Positions 38,578-47,560 of a DNA stretch of 64,000 nucleotides are shown here, piece after piece. Each line of letters opens with the position of its first letter. Position 1 is the first letter of the stretch. Source of the stretch: Maribacter vaceletii (GTDB lineage: Bacteria > Bacteroidota > Bacteroidia > Flavobacteriales > Flavobacteriaceae); the NCBI RefSeq assembly GCF_003634105.1, contig NZ_RBIQ01000008.1, positions 620,001 to 684,000 on the forward strand, written 5' to 3'. A model generated the notes under the pieces. That model ran no database searches and was not told the origin of the DNA. It saw only the letters and a list, made by a program, of their open reading frames with translations. The translations under genes and the position numbers were made by a program.

Positions 38578-38811
38578 ATGAGAACAAATAAAGAGGTAAT
38601 GATGAAAGGTGTAAAGTATATGGCATACACCGTGCTTCTTATGTTTACTGCTCCTGTAGCTTTATACCAAGCATTTAAAAATGAAGGTCATCCTTTTTTC
38701 TGGCCAGTACTTATTGTTGGTGCAATACTTGCCCTTGGAGCAATTGTTATGGGGTTCTATAGTATAAAAGTAATAATGGACGGTATTTTTAATAAAAAAC
38801 CAAAACGTTAA
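38578..38811 (+). CDS. Small two-helix membrane protein (DUF6095-like)
   Basis: The 77-residue protein has two hydrophobic helices, about 15-32 and 40-65, with a charged N-terminus and a basic end. It resembles a small conserved flavobacterial family that I believe is DUF6095. It follows the DUF4249 gene by five bases in the same direction, so it may share its mRNA; no functional link to the receptor is known. Its stop abuts the convergent DUF4294 gene. Confidence 0.6.
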   Translation: MRTNKEVMMKGVKYMAYTVLLMFTAPVALYQAFKNEGHPFFWPVLIVGAILALGAIVMGFYSIKVIMDGIFNKKPKR

Positions 38812-39495
38812 TCATTTTTTAGTGGCTGTACCTTTCCATTTATTAATTAATGAACCATACTCATAATCCAAAACAGATTCTTGCCTTTCTAATTTTCCAG
38901 CAGCAAAAGCACGTTGCAAAATATCTTCTATAAGATAATCCTCATGTACATTTACTGGGTCATACTCAGCTTTAATTGTAATATTAAAAAAGCCTGCAGT
39001 TGTATTATACCAAAAGGCACGCCAACCGCTTCTAAGGTCTTTCACCAAATCAAAACTTGTGTTTCCTGTTTGCCTATGCACTAGTTTTACTAAAATCTGT
39101 CCCTCGGTTCTTGTTAGCTTTTTAAGCTTTTCAGAAAATTCATCTTCAATAGATTTTTGAACTTCTTTCGTATATTTTTTTCTCTTTCCTTTTCTCTTAA
39201 TAAGAAGAAGTGTATCATTTAATTCTACTAAACGTTCTGCCGCTAATTTAGCATATGGGTATACTTTTATAGTCTTACGCCTAAGAATATAATATTTAAG
39301 CTTAGCATCGTAATTACTAAACTTTAGTTTACCAAAAACATAAGCCTCATGTAAAGGAATAGAACTCTGAAAAACAGAGTCTCCCTCTATTTTTATAAAC
39401 TTTTCTGAAATAGAATCGTTTTGCTGTTCTTGGACTTGACCATAAACAACAACAGTAATATTTACTATAATAAAAAATAAGAATATCTTTTTCAT
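38812..39495 (-). CDS. DUF4294 family exported protein
   Basis: About 227 residues from the ATG at 39495; the ATG at 39507 would add four basic residues in front of the signal peptide. The signal ends near V-Y-G-Q. The mature part has Y-P-Y-A-K-L-A-A-E-R-L near 70, a very basic K-R-K-G-K-R-K-K-Y-T-K stretch, and L-V-H-R-Q-T-G-N-T-S-F-D-L-V-K-D-L-R-S-G-W-R-A-F-W-Y-N, the signature of DUF4294. Family function is unknown. It diverges from the M42 peptidase gene. Confidence 0.82.
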   Translation of the reverse strand: MKKIFLFFIIVNITVVVYGQVQEQQNDSISEKFIKIEGDSVFQSSIPLHEAYVFGKLKFSNYDAKLKYYILRRKTIKVYPYAKLAAERLVELNDTLLLIKRKGKRKKYTKEVQKSIEDEFSEKLKKLTRTEGQILVKLVHRQTGNTSFDLVKDLRSGWRAFWYNTTAGFFNITIKAEYDPVNVHEDYLIEDILQRAFAAGKLERQESVLDYEYGSLINKWKGTATKK

Positions 39496-39573
39496 CTTTT
39501 TTAACAAAGCAAAAGTCTTGCCAAAATTAACGATAAAAAGCGTGTGATATTACTTAAAATTAGTGAATATTAG

Positions 39574-39581
39574 TAAGTTTG
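39574..39581 (+). promoter_or_regulatory. Promoter -7 box for the M42 peptidase
   Basis: TAAGTTTG matches TAnnTTTG and overlaps the in-frame ATG at 39579, so the start codon must lie further down, at 39600. Confidence 0.55.
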
Positions 39582-39599
39582 TATATAAAATATAAGTTT

Positions 39600-40688
39600 A
39601 TGGCTTCAAAGAAAATACTTACTAAGAAATCTGTTGATTTCTTTGAAAAATATCTAAATAACGCTGCTCCTACTGGATATGAGTGGGAAGGGCAAAAAAT
39701 ATGGATGGAATATCTAAAACCATACGTAGATACATTTATTACAGATACCTACGGTACTGCTGTTGGTGTTATTAACCCAGATGCTAAATACAAAGTAGTT
39801 ATAGAGGGGCATTCTGATGAAATTTCTTGGTATGTTAATTACATTACAGATAACGGACTCATACACGTAATTCGTAATGGCGGTAGTGACCACCAAATTG
39901 CACCATCTAAATGGGTAAATATTCACACAAAAAAAGGAATTGTAAAAGGCATTTTTGGTTGGCCAGCAATACATACTAGAAAAGGTCCTAAGGAAGAAAC
40001 TCCAAAAATTGAAAATATTACGGTTGATGTTGGTGCTACTACAAAAGAAGAAGTTGAAAAATTAGGAGTTCATGTTGGATGCGTTATTACTTACCCAGAT
40101 GAGTTTCAAATTTTAAATAAAAATAAGTTTGTTTGTAGAGCTATAGATAATAGAGCCGGTGGCTTTATGATTGCAGAGGTTGCTCGTTTATTACATGAGA
40201 ATAAAGAAAAATTACCTTTTGGATTATACATTACAAACTCTGTACAAGAGGAAATAGGGTTACGTGGCGCAGAAATGATTACACATACTATTAAACCAGA
40301 TGTAGCTATTATTACAGATGTTTGCCATGACACCACTACCCCTATGATTAATAAAGCGATACAAGGGCATACTGAAATTGGTGCCGGACCTGTTATTTCT
40401 TATGCACCAGCGGTACAAAATAAATTAAGAGAACGTATTATTGAAACTGCAGAAGAAAAGAAAATTCCTTTTCAAAGAATGGCAGCTTCTAGGTCTACAG
40501 GAACAGATACCGATGCTTTTGCATATAGTAATGGCGGTGTGGCTTCTGCTTTAATATCTTTACCATTACGTTACATGCATACCACTGTAGAAACAGTACA
40601 TCAAGATGATGTAGAGAATGTCATAAAACTTATATACGAAACATTACTAACTATAAAAGAAGGAGAAACCTTTAGTTATTTTGAGTAA
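39600..40688 (+). CDS. M42 family metallo-aminopeptidase
   Basis: From 39600 the protein has 362 residues. M42 peptidases are cytoplasmic, usually tetrahedral, dimetal aminopeptidases that trim peptides. Metal and catalytic motifs are visible: V-V-I-E-G-H-S-D-E-I-S-W, A-I-D-N-R-A-G-G bearing the bridging Asp, the catalytic pair in V-Q-E-E-I-G-L-R-G-A, D-V-C-H-D, and the final R-Y-M-H-T-T-V-E-T-V-H. The start was chosen because a promoter box overlaps the earlier ATG at 39579. The TAA stop is the second to fourth base of a dispersed repeat (copy B), so the insertion may have set the C-terminus. Confidence 0.9.
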   Translation: MASKKILTKKSVDFFEKYLNNAAPTGYEWEGQKIWMEYLKPYVDTFITDTYGTAVGVINPDAKYKVVIEGHSDEISWYVNYITDNGLIHVIRNGGSDHQIAPSKWVNIHTKKGIVKGIFGWPAIHTRKGPKEETPKIENITVDVGATTKEEVEKLGVHVGCVITYPDEFQILNKNKFVCRAIDNRAGGFMIAEVARLLHENKEKLPFGLYITNSVQEEIGLRGAEMITHTIKPDVAIITDVCHDTTTPMINKAIQGHTEIGAGPVISYAPAVQNKLRERIIETAEEKKIPFQRMAASRSTGTDTDAFAYSNGGVASALISLPLRYMHTTVETVHQDDVENVIKLIYETLLTIKEGETFSYFE

Positions 40689-40778
40689 ACTACCTCGGGC
40701 AATCCCACGAGGTATTTATTAGGAAACTAATTTTGATTTCGAGACAAGCCTCGGAGCATTTAAATCTCGATTATCGAG
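40685..40778 (+). repeat. Dispersed palindromic repeat, copy B (full length)
   Basis: A 94-bp element that begins GTAAACTACCTCGGG, contains the hairpin CCTCG...CGAGG, then ATTTCGAGACAAGCCTCGGAG, and ends with the palindrome CTCGATTATCGAG. It matches copy C at 42295 over its whole length with about a dozen differences. Its first bases contain the stop codon of the M42 peptidase gene. Confidence 0.9.
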
Positions 40779-40790
40779 TAAAACTTTTAG

Positions 40791-40818
40791 TCCCTCCTTA
40801 ATCGGAGGGATTTTTTTA
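40791..40818 (+). terminator. Terminator after the M42 peptidase and repeat B
   Basis: TCCCTCC / GGAGGGA, 6-nt loop TTAATC, then seven T. Confidence 0.85.
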
Positions 40819-40831
40819 TATTCTTTTTAAT

Positions 40832-41371
40832 ATGGATGAGTTAATTGATATACTAGATTCTGATGGACATTTAACAGAACAAACAGAAATGAAATCTGTT
40901 GCACATAGAGAGGGACTATTTCACCAAACTGTACATATTTGGTTTTATACTAAAACTGGAGATATATTATTACAACAACGTGGAAAAAACAAAGCTACCT
41001 TTCCTCTACTTTGGGATGTTTCTGTTGCTGGCCATATTGGAGCCGGAGAATCCATAGAAATTTCAGCTCTTAGAGAAATTGAAGAAGAAATTGGTCTACA
41101 AATTTCCAAACAAGAATTACAAAAAATTGGTGTTTTTAAATCTATTCATAAACACAGTAAAACCCTTATAGACTGTGAGTTTCATCATACTTTTATAACG
41201 GAATTAAAAGTCCCTTTACATAGTTTAAAAAAACAAGAAAGTGAAGTGGAGAACTTAAAACTTATTGCTATTAATCAATTGAAAAGGGAATTAAAAGGTA
41301 AAGAAAAAAATAGCTATGTACCGCACAAAGCATCCTATTATGAAGCTATTTTAAAAAAAATAAAGCACTAG
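40832..41371 (+). CDS. Nudix hydrolase (isopentenyl-diphosphate isomerase-like group)
   Basis: The 179-residue protein carries an exact Nudix box, G-x5-E-x7-R-E-U-x-E-E-x-G-U, in the region G-H-I-G-A-G-E-S ... L-R-E-I-E-E-E-I-G-L near residues 70-92, with the Mg-binding glutamates in place. The N-terminal H-R-E-G-L-F-H-Q-T-V-H-I-W pattern places it near YfcD and IPP-isomerase-like Nudix proteins. It would hydrolyse a nucleoside diphosphate derivative or, less likely, isomerise IPP. Substrate is unknown. The convergent SDR gene shares a bidirectional hairpin. Confidence 0.9.
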   Translation: MDELIDILDSDGHLTEQTEMKSVAHREGLFHQTVHIWFYTKTGDILLQQRGKNKATFPLLWDVSVAGHIGAGESIEISALREIEEEIGLQISKQELQKIGVFKSIHKHSKTLIDCEFHHTFITELKVPLHSLKKQESEVENLKLIAINQLKRELKGKEKNSYVPHKASYYEAILKKIKH

Positions 41372-41395
41372 AAACCCTATAGCATTAGTGCTTTA
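41361..41395. terminator. Bidirectional hairpin between Nudix and SDR genes
   Basis: A 10-bp inverted repeat (TAAAGCACTA / TAGTGCTTTA) with a 15-nt loop between convergent genes; its left arm includes the last Nudix codons and part of its stop. The T runs are short. Confidence 0.5.
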
Positions 41396-41412
41396 CATAT
41401 TTTAAGAAGTAA

Positions 41413-42183
41413 TTACATATTGTAAACACCCCCATTTATGTCTAAAGTAGCTCCTGTAATAAATCCGTCATATTCCGATGCTAAATATAAAACTGCTCTA
41501 GCTACATCTGCTGCATTACCCGCTCTTTGTATTGGAATACCCGCTGTTGTTTCCGCTGCAGATTCTTTTGTAGTATGCGTATTATGAAACGATGTTCCAA
41601 GAATAAGCCCTGGTGCAACCGCATTAACTCTAGTACCCTGTGCTCCTAACTCTGTAGATAATGCTCTTGTATAAGTTAAAATTGCACCTTTGCTTGTAGA
41701 ATAAACAAGTGACCCAGGATGCCCACCTTTACGCCCTGCTAATGATGCTAAATTAACTATACTACTATTCTCATTTTTAGCCAAATAAGGAGATGCCGCA
41801 CGTGTTACAAACATCATAGAGGTTAGGTTTATATCCATTACTTTATGCCAGAACTCAGTTTCCATTTCGCTTAATAATCTACGTGCAACAAGAGAACCAG
41901 CATTATTTATTAAAATATTTAACCCTCCCAATGCTTCTACTGTTTTTTTAATCATCGTATTTGCATCTTCTTCTTTGGTTAAATCTCCACTTATAGCAAT
42001 TGCTTTTTGCCCTTTACTTTCTGCATAAGCAACTAATTCATTAGCGGTGTCTGCACTAGAAAAATAGTGAATTGCAACATTAGACCCACTATCAATAAAG
42101 TGTTTTGTTATTTCCTCTCCAATTCCTTGCGCACCAGCAGTAATGAGTATATTTTTTCCAGATAACTTGTTACTATTCGTCAT
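41413..42183 (-). CDS. Short-chain dehydrogenase/reductase, possible DEH (uronate) reductase
   Basis: The 256-residue classical SDR has the dinucleotide loop I-T-A-G-A-Q-G-I-G near 14-22, N-N-A-G near 91, the catalytic Ser in N-L-A-S-L-A-G near 145, and Y-S-T-S-K (Tyr and Lys four apart) near 160-164. SDRs with this opening occur in alginate-use operons of marine flavobacteria as reductases of 4-deoxy-5-hexoseulose uronate, giving KDG. A GntR-type palindrome over its promoter and a KDG-kinase-like gene at 13.2 kb fit that idea, but 3-ketoacyl reductase or another sugar reductase remains possible. Confidence 0.85.
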   Translation of the reverse strand: MTNSNKLSGKNILITAGAQGIGEEITKHFIDSGSNVAIHYFSSADTANELVAYAESKGQKAIAISGDLTKEEDANTMIKKTVEALGGLNILINNAGSLVARRLLSEMETEFWHKVMDINLTSMMFVTRAASPYLAKNENSSIVNLASLAGRKGGHPGSLVYSTSKGAILTYTRALSTELGAQGTRVNAVAPGLILGTSFHNTHTTKESAAETTAGIPIQRAGNAADVARAVLYLASEYDGFITGATLDINGGVYNM

Positions 42184-42243
42184 GATTTTTTAATTATAAA
42201 ACTTGATTTTGTTTTGATTTATACCCGCATCAATTATACAATA

Positions 42244-42273
42244 CAAAATTGCACAACCAGATTGGTTAACCAA
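42244..42273 (-). promoter_or_regulatory. Promoter with overlapping palindromic operator for the SDR gene
   Basis: The perfect 12-bp palindrome TTGGTTAACCAA (42262-42273) resembles operators of GntR-family regulators. On the minus strand its first TTG, a 19-base spacer and CAATTTTG (42244-42251) give the -33/-7 promoter geometry with one mismatch in the -7 box. A bound repressor would cover the -33 element. Confidence 0.5.
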
Positions 42274-42294
42274 ATATAATCAAAAAATAACTTA

Positions 42295-42387
42295 GTAAAC
42301 TACCTCGGGCAAGCCCACGAGACATTTATAGGAAACTGATTTCGATTTCGAGGCAAGCCTTGGAGCATTTAAATCTCGATTATCGAG
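42295..42387 (+). repeat. Dispersed palindromic repeat, copy C (full length)
   Basis: A 93-bp element with the same start (GTAAACTACCTCGGG) and end (CTCGATTATCGAG) as copy B. It lies between the SDR promoter and the 3' end of hisS, inverted relative to hisS transcription. Confidence 0.9.
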
Positions 42388-42413
42388 TAAAAATTTATCT
42401 GATTTTAAAGAAG

Positions 42414-43793
42414 TTAGCTTAAGTAATTAATAAAGTCTTCAATCTTTTTTAAGCTGTATTCTTTTTGGGAGCCTTCTTCCATATTTTTAACCACAAAAGA
42501 GTTGTTTTCTAACTCAGAATCTCCTAATAAAATTACAAAAGGCACTTTTCTATTGTTAGCATATTTAAACTGCTTTTGCATTTTTGTGTTAGATGGATAT
42601 AAGTCCGCCTTAATACCTGATGCTCTTAATTGCGTTATTAATTTTAAAGCAGCCAAAGCTTCTTTATCTCCAAAATTTAAACATAATACATCCAAAGATT
42701 GATCTATGGCTTCTGGGAAAAGATTTAATTCTTCCAGAACCAAATAAATACGGTCTAAACCAAAAGAAATACCAACACCGCTAACATCTTTTAAACCAAA
42801 CACACCTGTAAGGTCATCATAACGACCACCGCCACCAATAGAACCCATTTTAACACCTTCTGGAGCACTTACCTCAAAAATAGCTCCTGTATAGTAGTTA
42901 AGTCCTCGAGCTAAAGTAACGTCTATAGAAAGTGAAGCAGATTGCAACCCTAAAGTAGTAATAGATTCTATAATAAACGTTAGCTCCTCTACTCCTTTTG
43001 TACCTTCTTCAGAATTTGACAATAACGTTTTAAGGCTCTGTAATTGCTCTAAATTGGTTCCAGAAAGCGTAAATAAAGGTGCGGCTTTTTCTATAGAAGC
43101 TTCCGATATTCCTTTAGATAACATTTCTTTCTTAACACCTTCTTCTCCTATTTTATCTAGCTTATCTAATGCTACTGTAAAATCTATTAGTAAATGTTTA
43201 GCTCCTATTACTTCTGCAATACCAGCTAATATTTTTCTATTATTTAGTTTGATGTTTACTCCGCTTAAACCTAAATCTGCAAAAACAGCATCATACAATT
43301 GAATAAATTCTACTTCTTGTAATAGTGAATTTGCACCAACCACATCTGCATCGCACTGAAAAAACTCTCTAAACCTACCTTTCTGTGGTCGGTCTGCTCG
43401 CCATACTGGTTGTATTTGATAACGTTTAAAAGGAAAATCTATCTCATTCTGATGCATTACCACATAACGCGCAAAAGGTACGGTTAAATCATAACGTAAT
43501 GCTTTTTCTGAAATTTTTGGAGTAAGCGACTTAGAATCTTTAGAACTGTAGGTTACATCATCTACCTTACTAATAAAATCTCCAGAATTAAGAATCTTAA
43601 AAATAAGACGATCCCCCTCATCTCCATATTTACCCATTAAGGTACTAGAATTCTCAAAAGATGGTGTTTCTATAGGCTGAAAACCAAAAGTTTTAAAATG
43701 CTTTTTTACAGTATCAAAAATAAAATTACGTTTTGCTACTTCTGAAGGTGAAAAATCTCTTGTTCCTTTAGGTATAGATGGTTTTTGTGCCAT
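42414..43793 (-). CDS. hisS: Histidyl-tRNA synthetase
   Basis: HisS charges tRNA-His. The 459-residue class II synthetase starts with P-K-G-T-R-D-F-S-P, has motif 2 with R-F-R-E-F-F-Q-C-D-A-D near 136-146, the histidine-A element A-R-G-L-N-Y-Y-T-G-A-I-F near 304-315, and motif 3 G-G-G-R-Y-D-D-L near 332-339. The C-terminal anticodon-binding domain begins near 365. Length is slightly above the 420-430 of proteobacterial enzymes, as usual in Bacteroidota. It is flanked by repeat copy C on its 3' side and by a DUF6495-like gene 59 bases away. Confidence 0.96.
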   Translation of the reverse strand: MAQKPSIPKGTRDFSPSEVAKRNFIFDTVKKHFKTFGFQPIETPSFENSSTLMGKYGDEGDRLIFKILNSGDFISKVDDVTYSSKDSKSLTPKISEKALRYDLTVPFARYVVMHQNEIDFPFKRYQIQPVWRADRPQKGRFREFFQCDADVVGANSLLQEVEFIQLYDAVFADLGLSGVNIKLNNRKILAGIAEVIGAKHLLIDFTVALDKLDKIGEEGVKKEMLSKGISEASIEKAAPLFTLSGTNLEQLQSLKTLLSNSEEGTKGVEELTFIIESITTLGLQSASLSIDVTLARGLNYYTGAIFEVSAPEGVKMGSIGGGGRYDDLTGVFGLKDVSGVGISFGLDRIYLVLEELNLFPEAIDQSLDVLCLNFGDKEALAALKLITQLRASGIKADLYPSNTKMQKQFKYANNRKVPFVILLGDSELENNSFVVKNMEEGSQKEYSLKKIEDFINYLS

Positions 43794-43851
43794 GTTAGGT
43801 ATATCTCTTTCTATTTAATTCTATTAAAAATGAAGGTGCTAAAAACTTGGT

Positions 43852-44322
43852 TTATTCTATTACATTATCAAACCACTTATACAAATCTCCTTTTGTAATT
43901 ACTGCGCCTTGCTTTATAATTTCAAATTTGTCTAAATTTTTATCTTCAGTATAAGCTTTAGAAGCTGTTAAATAATCTACAAAATCGGATTGCCAGTTCT
44001 TTTTAAACCAAGAAAACCCTTCCTGATTCGTTAAATCTATATTAGGGTTTCTAACTTTAACAGATATTAATTTCATTTCTTTCTCTTCTAGAGAAAATAA
44101 ATGCATTTGATTAGACGAAATATTTTCTAAGTGGGTAACTTTAGACAAAACACCCTCCCAAATTAAATCACTAAAAACATCTACTTCATCTTCTGCAACC
44201 TCAGGTGAATCCTCTTTTATTTTTTTCCATTCCTCCCCTGTTATAGATTGGGTAGCTAAAAAATTTACAAACTCAGGCTGTAGCTCGTTTAATTGTTCTT
44301 TTGTTAATCTCGTATATTTCAA
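43852..44322 (-). CDS. DUF6495-like conserved protein
   Basis: The 156-residue soluble protein has no signal peptide or membrane segment. It opens K-Y-T-R-L-T-K-E-Q-L-N-E-L and has acidic and aromatic-rich stretches such as E-G-F-S-W-F-K-K-N-W near 100 and a K-W-F-D-N-V-I-E end. It matches a flavobacterial family that I believe is DUF6495, of unknown function. It has a TATTTTTG promoter box 22 bases upstream and lies directly in front of hisS in the same direction, so it may be co-transcribed with it. Confidence 0.65.
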   Translation of the reverse strand: MKYTRLTKEQLNELQPEFVNFLATQSITGEEWKKIKEDSPEVAEDEVDVFSDLIWEGVLSKVTHLENISSNQMHLFSLEEKEMKLISVKVRNPNIDLTNQEGFSWFKKNWQSDFVDYLTASKAYTEDKNLDKFEIIKQGAVITKGDLYKWFDNVIE

Positions 44323-44344
44323 AGCAATTCCTTTTTTAATAATG

Positions 44345-44352
44345 CAAAAATA
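44345..44352 (-). promoter_or_regulatory. Promoter -7 box for the DUF6495-like gene
   Basis: Minus-strand TATTTTTG ends 22 bases before the ATG and sits right behind the upstream TonB receptor terminator. Confidence 0.55.
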
Positions 44353-44380
44353 AAAAGACCGTACGATAAGTACGGCCTTT
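44352..44380 (-). terminator. Terminator after the Oar-like TonB receptor
   Basis: An 11-bp stem (44354-44364 / 44370-44380, one wobble pair) with a 5-nt loop; five T follow on the minus strand. Confidence 0.8.
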
Positions 44381-44406
44381 ATAGAATAAAATATAATTAT
44401 TTGGGT

Positions 44407-47400
44407 TTAAAAAATGTATCTAACACCAAATTGTCCTTGCCATCTAGATAATAAACTAGCATCGTAACCAAAAGTTTCTGTTAACTCTGGATTAAAAGTA
44501 TAGGTTGGTACATTTGTATTAGCATCAACAGATACAGATAAAGGATTTAAATTGTTTGGCTGCTGAATAAGTCCCCAATTTGAATTTAATAAGTTTCCAA
44601 AATTCAATACATCAAAACTTAATTGAATGGTATGTTTTTTACCAGCTACATTAAAATTGTAATCTTGTAAAATTTTAATATCCCACTTACCTCTCCATGG
44701 AGCTAAAGCACCGTAACGTTCAGAATACGAACCTCTATTATCACTTAAGTAATTATCTTGCTGAATGTAAGACTCAAAAGCTTCTGCTTGTCCTGCTCCA
44801 GAAAATTGCATTTGTTGTACTTCTGATTCTGTTGGAATATATAATAAATCGTTATTCTGAAAAGAACTATCATTATTTATGTTCCCTGCATAGGTATAAT
44901 TAAACCTTCCTCCTTGTGCATATTCAAAGAACGTAGAAATGGTAGTTGCCCACTTATCATTTGTTCCATAAACAAATTGCTTAGAACCAACCCCTATAAA
45001 ACGGTGTGTATCTCCGTACTTAGAAAAAGATAATACATCTGCATTAGCATCTCCTAAATTTGGGTTAAAATCAAAAGCATCTCCTGTAATTTCTGCTTCT
45101 ACAGAGTTAATATCTTTTGCATTTAAATAGCTATATGCTAAACTAGCATACAAACCATTATCAAAATTCTTTTGTGCTTTTAAAGATACATTCCAGATTC
45201 TACCTTTATCAGAATTTGTAAAAACATACGCACTTGTTGGTCCTCCAAATGCATTAGTAGAAACATCACTTGCTTGGTATATTGGTCGGTTATCTCCAGG
45301 AGCATTTAAAGTTCCTGAAGGATCTGAATAAGCCCAGTTTTGTACGTGCGCAGCGTTTAAATCTTTAGTATAAGCTACATCTGCCGTAACTACCAAACCG
45401 TTTTCAAAAGCTTGATCCACTCCTATATTGGTTCTCCAAACTTGAGGCCATTTAAAATCTGGATCTACAGCTTGGTAAAAGAAAAAATCTACTCCTTGTA
45501 CTTGGTTACCCATCCATACAAAAGGTAATTTTCCAGTAAATACTCCTGTACCACCACGTAATTGTGTTGTATTATCTCCTTTTACATCCCAATTAAAACC
45601 AACTCTTGGCGAAATTAACCAATCATTACTTGGTAATTGCTCAGAATCTATAGTTGTTGGCTCTCCTGTGTTTGGATTAAAATACACATTGTCTGGTTGG
45701 TATGTTCCTTTCCTATCTATATTCTCTGTAATCTTATCTTTAGTATCAAAGTATAATGGTTTATCAAAACGCACACCATAGGTTAATTTAAAATCATCTG
45801 TTGCACTCCATTCATCTTGTACATAAAAAGATAATTGACCTACATTAGTTTCTGCTAAAGACCATTTTCCCGGCTCTCCGTCTTCAAAATTATTATTGTC
45901 ATTAAATGTTGCTTGTGCTCCTGCTAATGCCCCTGCATAGTTATTTGCGTCAAAATCTGCTATATCAACACTTCCAAATAAATCAAAACCATAAGCAGTC
46001 AAGTTAAAAGAATTGTCAAATTGGAATTTTTCAAAAGCAAAACCAATAGTATACGTATGGTTTCCTTTAAAAATATTCATATTATTAGTTAACTGAAATA
46101 CTTTCTGATCCAATCTATTATGTATTGAAAAAGGTTCATGTCCGGCAATAATATAATTAACACCATCTTTTGTTATGTTAATAGATGGAGCTGGAGCTGA
46201 TAAAGGGTTTCTAAAATCGTCAAAATGGGTATAACCAACTTGCAATTTATTTGTTACTTGATCAGATAAAGTAGAATTTAACTCTAACTGTATAGAGTTT
46301 AGCTTATTATTTATTTGATATCCAGTGTTTTGAAACTGCAAAGTTGTAAAGCTAGGTTCTCTAGCTGTTATTGCCGTTGGGTGTGCTGGTTGCTCCTTAG
46401 AAGCATTTAGAAAATTATAAATTAATGCCAGCCTATTTTTATCATTAATATTCCAATCTAGTTTAAAAATACCTTTTGTGGATTCTGAAGCGTATGTATA
46501 TCCTTCATATGCCCCAGTATTATAACCAATTCCTGCTAAACCTGACTGTACTGCTAATAAATCGCTTTCTAATACTCTAGATTCGTTAATAGCACCTGAG
46601 CCAGTATTTGGAATCCAACCATTTGAACCTAAATCATCTCTTTCATCTTTTTCAAAATTTGCAAAAAAGAATAATTTATCTTTTACAATTGGCCCACCAA
46701 TACTAAAACCGTACTGACTTTGATTAAGATCCGGTTTAGTAACATCTTCTCCTTTAATTTTACCTCCTGTTAGGCTTTCACTTCTAGAAAAACCATATAC
46801 CGTACCATGAAACTCGTTAGTACCACTCTTAGTTACTGCATTTACAGATGCTCCTGTAAATCCTGATTGTGTAACATCATAAGGCGCAGTAGATACTTGT
46901 ATTTGCTCAATTGCATCTAAAGAAATTGGTTGTGCACCAGATTGTCCTCCTGGTGTTGGAGAATCTAATCCAAAAGGATTGTTAAAAATTGCACCATCTA
47001 AAGAAAAGTTATTATACTGATCATTACGACCTCCAAAAGAATTTCCACTAGCGGTAGGTTCTAAACGTGTAAAATCTTGTGCAGAACGAGTAATAGTTGG
47101 CAGTCTTGTTAGCTCTCTACGACCAACATTAGTTTCTGCTCCTGTACGATCACTTCCAAATGTTCCACTACGATCTGAAACAACTACAACTTCGTCTAAA
47201 GCTTCTGCAGAACTAGAAAGTGTAACATCTACATTAAAAGTTTTTCCTAAACTTAAATAAATATCACCATGTTTATAATCTTGGAAACCTACATAAGACA
47301 CAGTTAGTTCATAAGGGCCACCTACTCTAAGGTTTAGTAAGTTATAACGCCCATCCTCATTACTAATAGAACCATACTTAGTTCCTGTAGGTGTATGGAC

Positions 47401-47538
47401 AGCTACAACATTAGCACCAAATAAAGGTACTCCTTCGTTATCTAATACACTACCTCTAATATTTGAAGTAGTAACTTGCGCAATTACAGAAGTAAAAGTA
47501 AATACCAGCAATAAAGCTGAAAGCATCAGTTTTTTCAT
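44407..47538 (-). CDS. Oar-like TonB-dependent receptor
   Basis: From 47538 the protein has 1043 residues; the ATG at 47559 precedes the promoter box and is rejected. It has a signal peptide ending near V-I-A-Q, a carboxypeptidase-like domain (about 25-105; G-S-V-L-D-N-E-G-V-P-L-F-G-A-N-V), and a plug containing F-S-L-D-G-A-I-F-N-N-P-F-G near 180. A long barrel follows that ends F-G-V-R-Y-I-F. The L-D-A-I-E-Q-I-Q-V-S-T-A-P-Y-D-V-T-Q-S-G-F motif is typical of Oar-like adhesion or peptide receptors rather than SusC. No SusD-like partner is present. Single gene with own promoter and terminator. Confidence 0.9.
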   Translation of the reverse strand: MKKLMLSALLLVFTFTSVIAQVTTSNIRGSVLDNEGVPLFGANVVAVHTPTGTKYGSISNEDGRYNLLNLRVGGPYELTVSYVGFQDYKHGDIYLSLGKTFNVDVTLSSSAEALDEVVVVSDRSGTFGSDRTGAETNVGRRELTRLPTITRSAQDFTRLEPTASGNSFGGRNDQYNNFSLDGAIFNNPFGLDSPTPGGQSGAQPISLDAIEQIQVSTAPYDVTQSGFTGASVNAVTKSGTNEFHGTVYGFSRSESLTGGKIKGEDVTKPDLNQSQYGFSIGGPIVKDKLFFFANFEKDERDDLGSNGWIPNTGSGAINESRVLESDLLAVQSGLAGIGYNTGAYEGYTYASESTKGIFKLDWNINDKNRLALIYNFLNASKEQPAHPTAITAREPSFTTLQFQNTGYQINNKLNSIQLELNSTLSDQVTNKLQVGYTHFDDFRNPLSAPAPSINITKDGVNYIIAGHEPFSIHNRLDQKVFQLTNNMNIFKGNHTYTIGFAFEKFQFDNSFNLTAYGFDLFGSVDIADFDANNYAGALAGAQATFNDNNNFEDGEPGKWSLAETNVGQLSFYVQDEWSATDDFKLTYGVRFDKPLYFDTKDKITENIDRKGTYQPDNVYFNPNTGEPTTIDSEQLPSNDWLISPRVGFNWDVKGDNTTQLRGGTGVFTGKLPFVWMGNQVQGVDFFFYQAVDPDFKWPQVWRTNIGVDQAFENGLVVTADVAYTKDLNAAHVQNWAYSDPSGTLNAPGDNRPIYQASDVSTNAFGGPTSAYVFTNSDKGRIWNVSLKAQKNFDNGLYASLAYSYLNAKDINSVEAEITGDAFDFNPNLGDANADVLSFSKYGDTHRFIGVGSKQFVYGTNDKWATTISTFFEYAQGGRFNYTYAGNINNDSSFQNNDLLYIPTESEVQQMQFSGAGQAEAFESYIQQDNYLSDNRGSYSERYGALAPWRGKWDIKILQDYNFNVAGKKHTIQLSFDVLNFGNLLNSNWGLIQQPNNLNPLSVSVDANTNVPTYTFNPELTETFGYDASLLSRWQGQFGVRYIF

Positions 47539-47560
47539 AAAGTATATTTTTTGAGTCACG

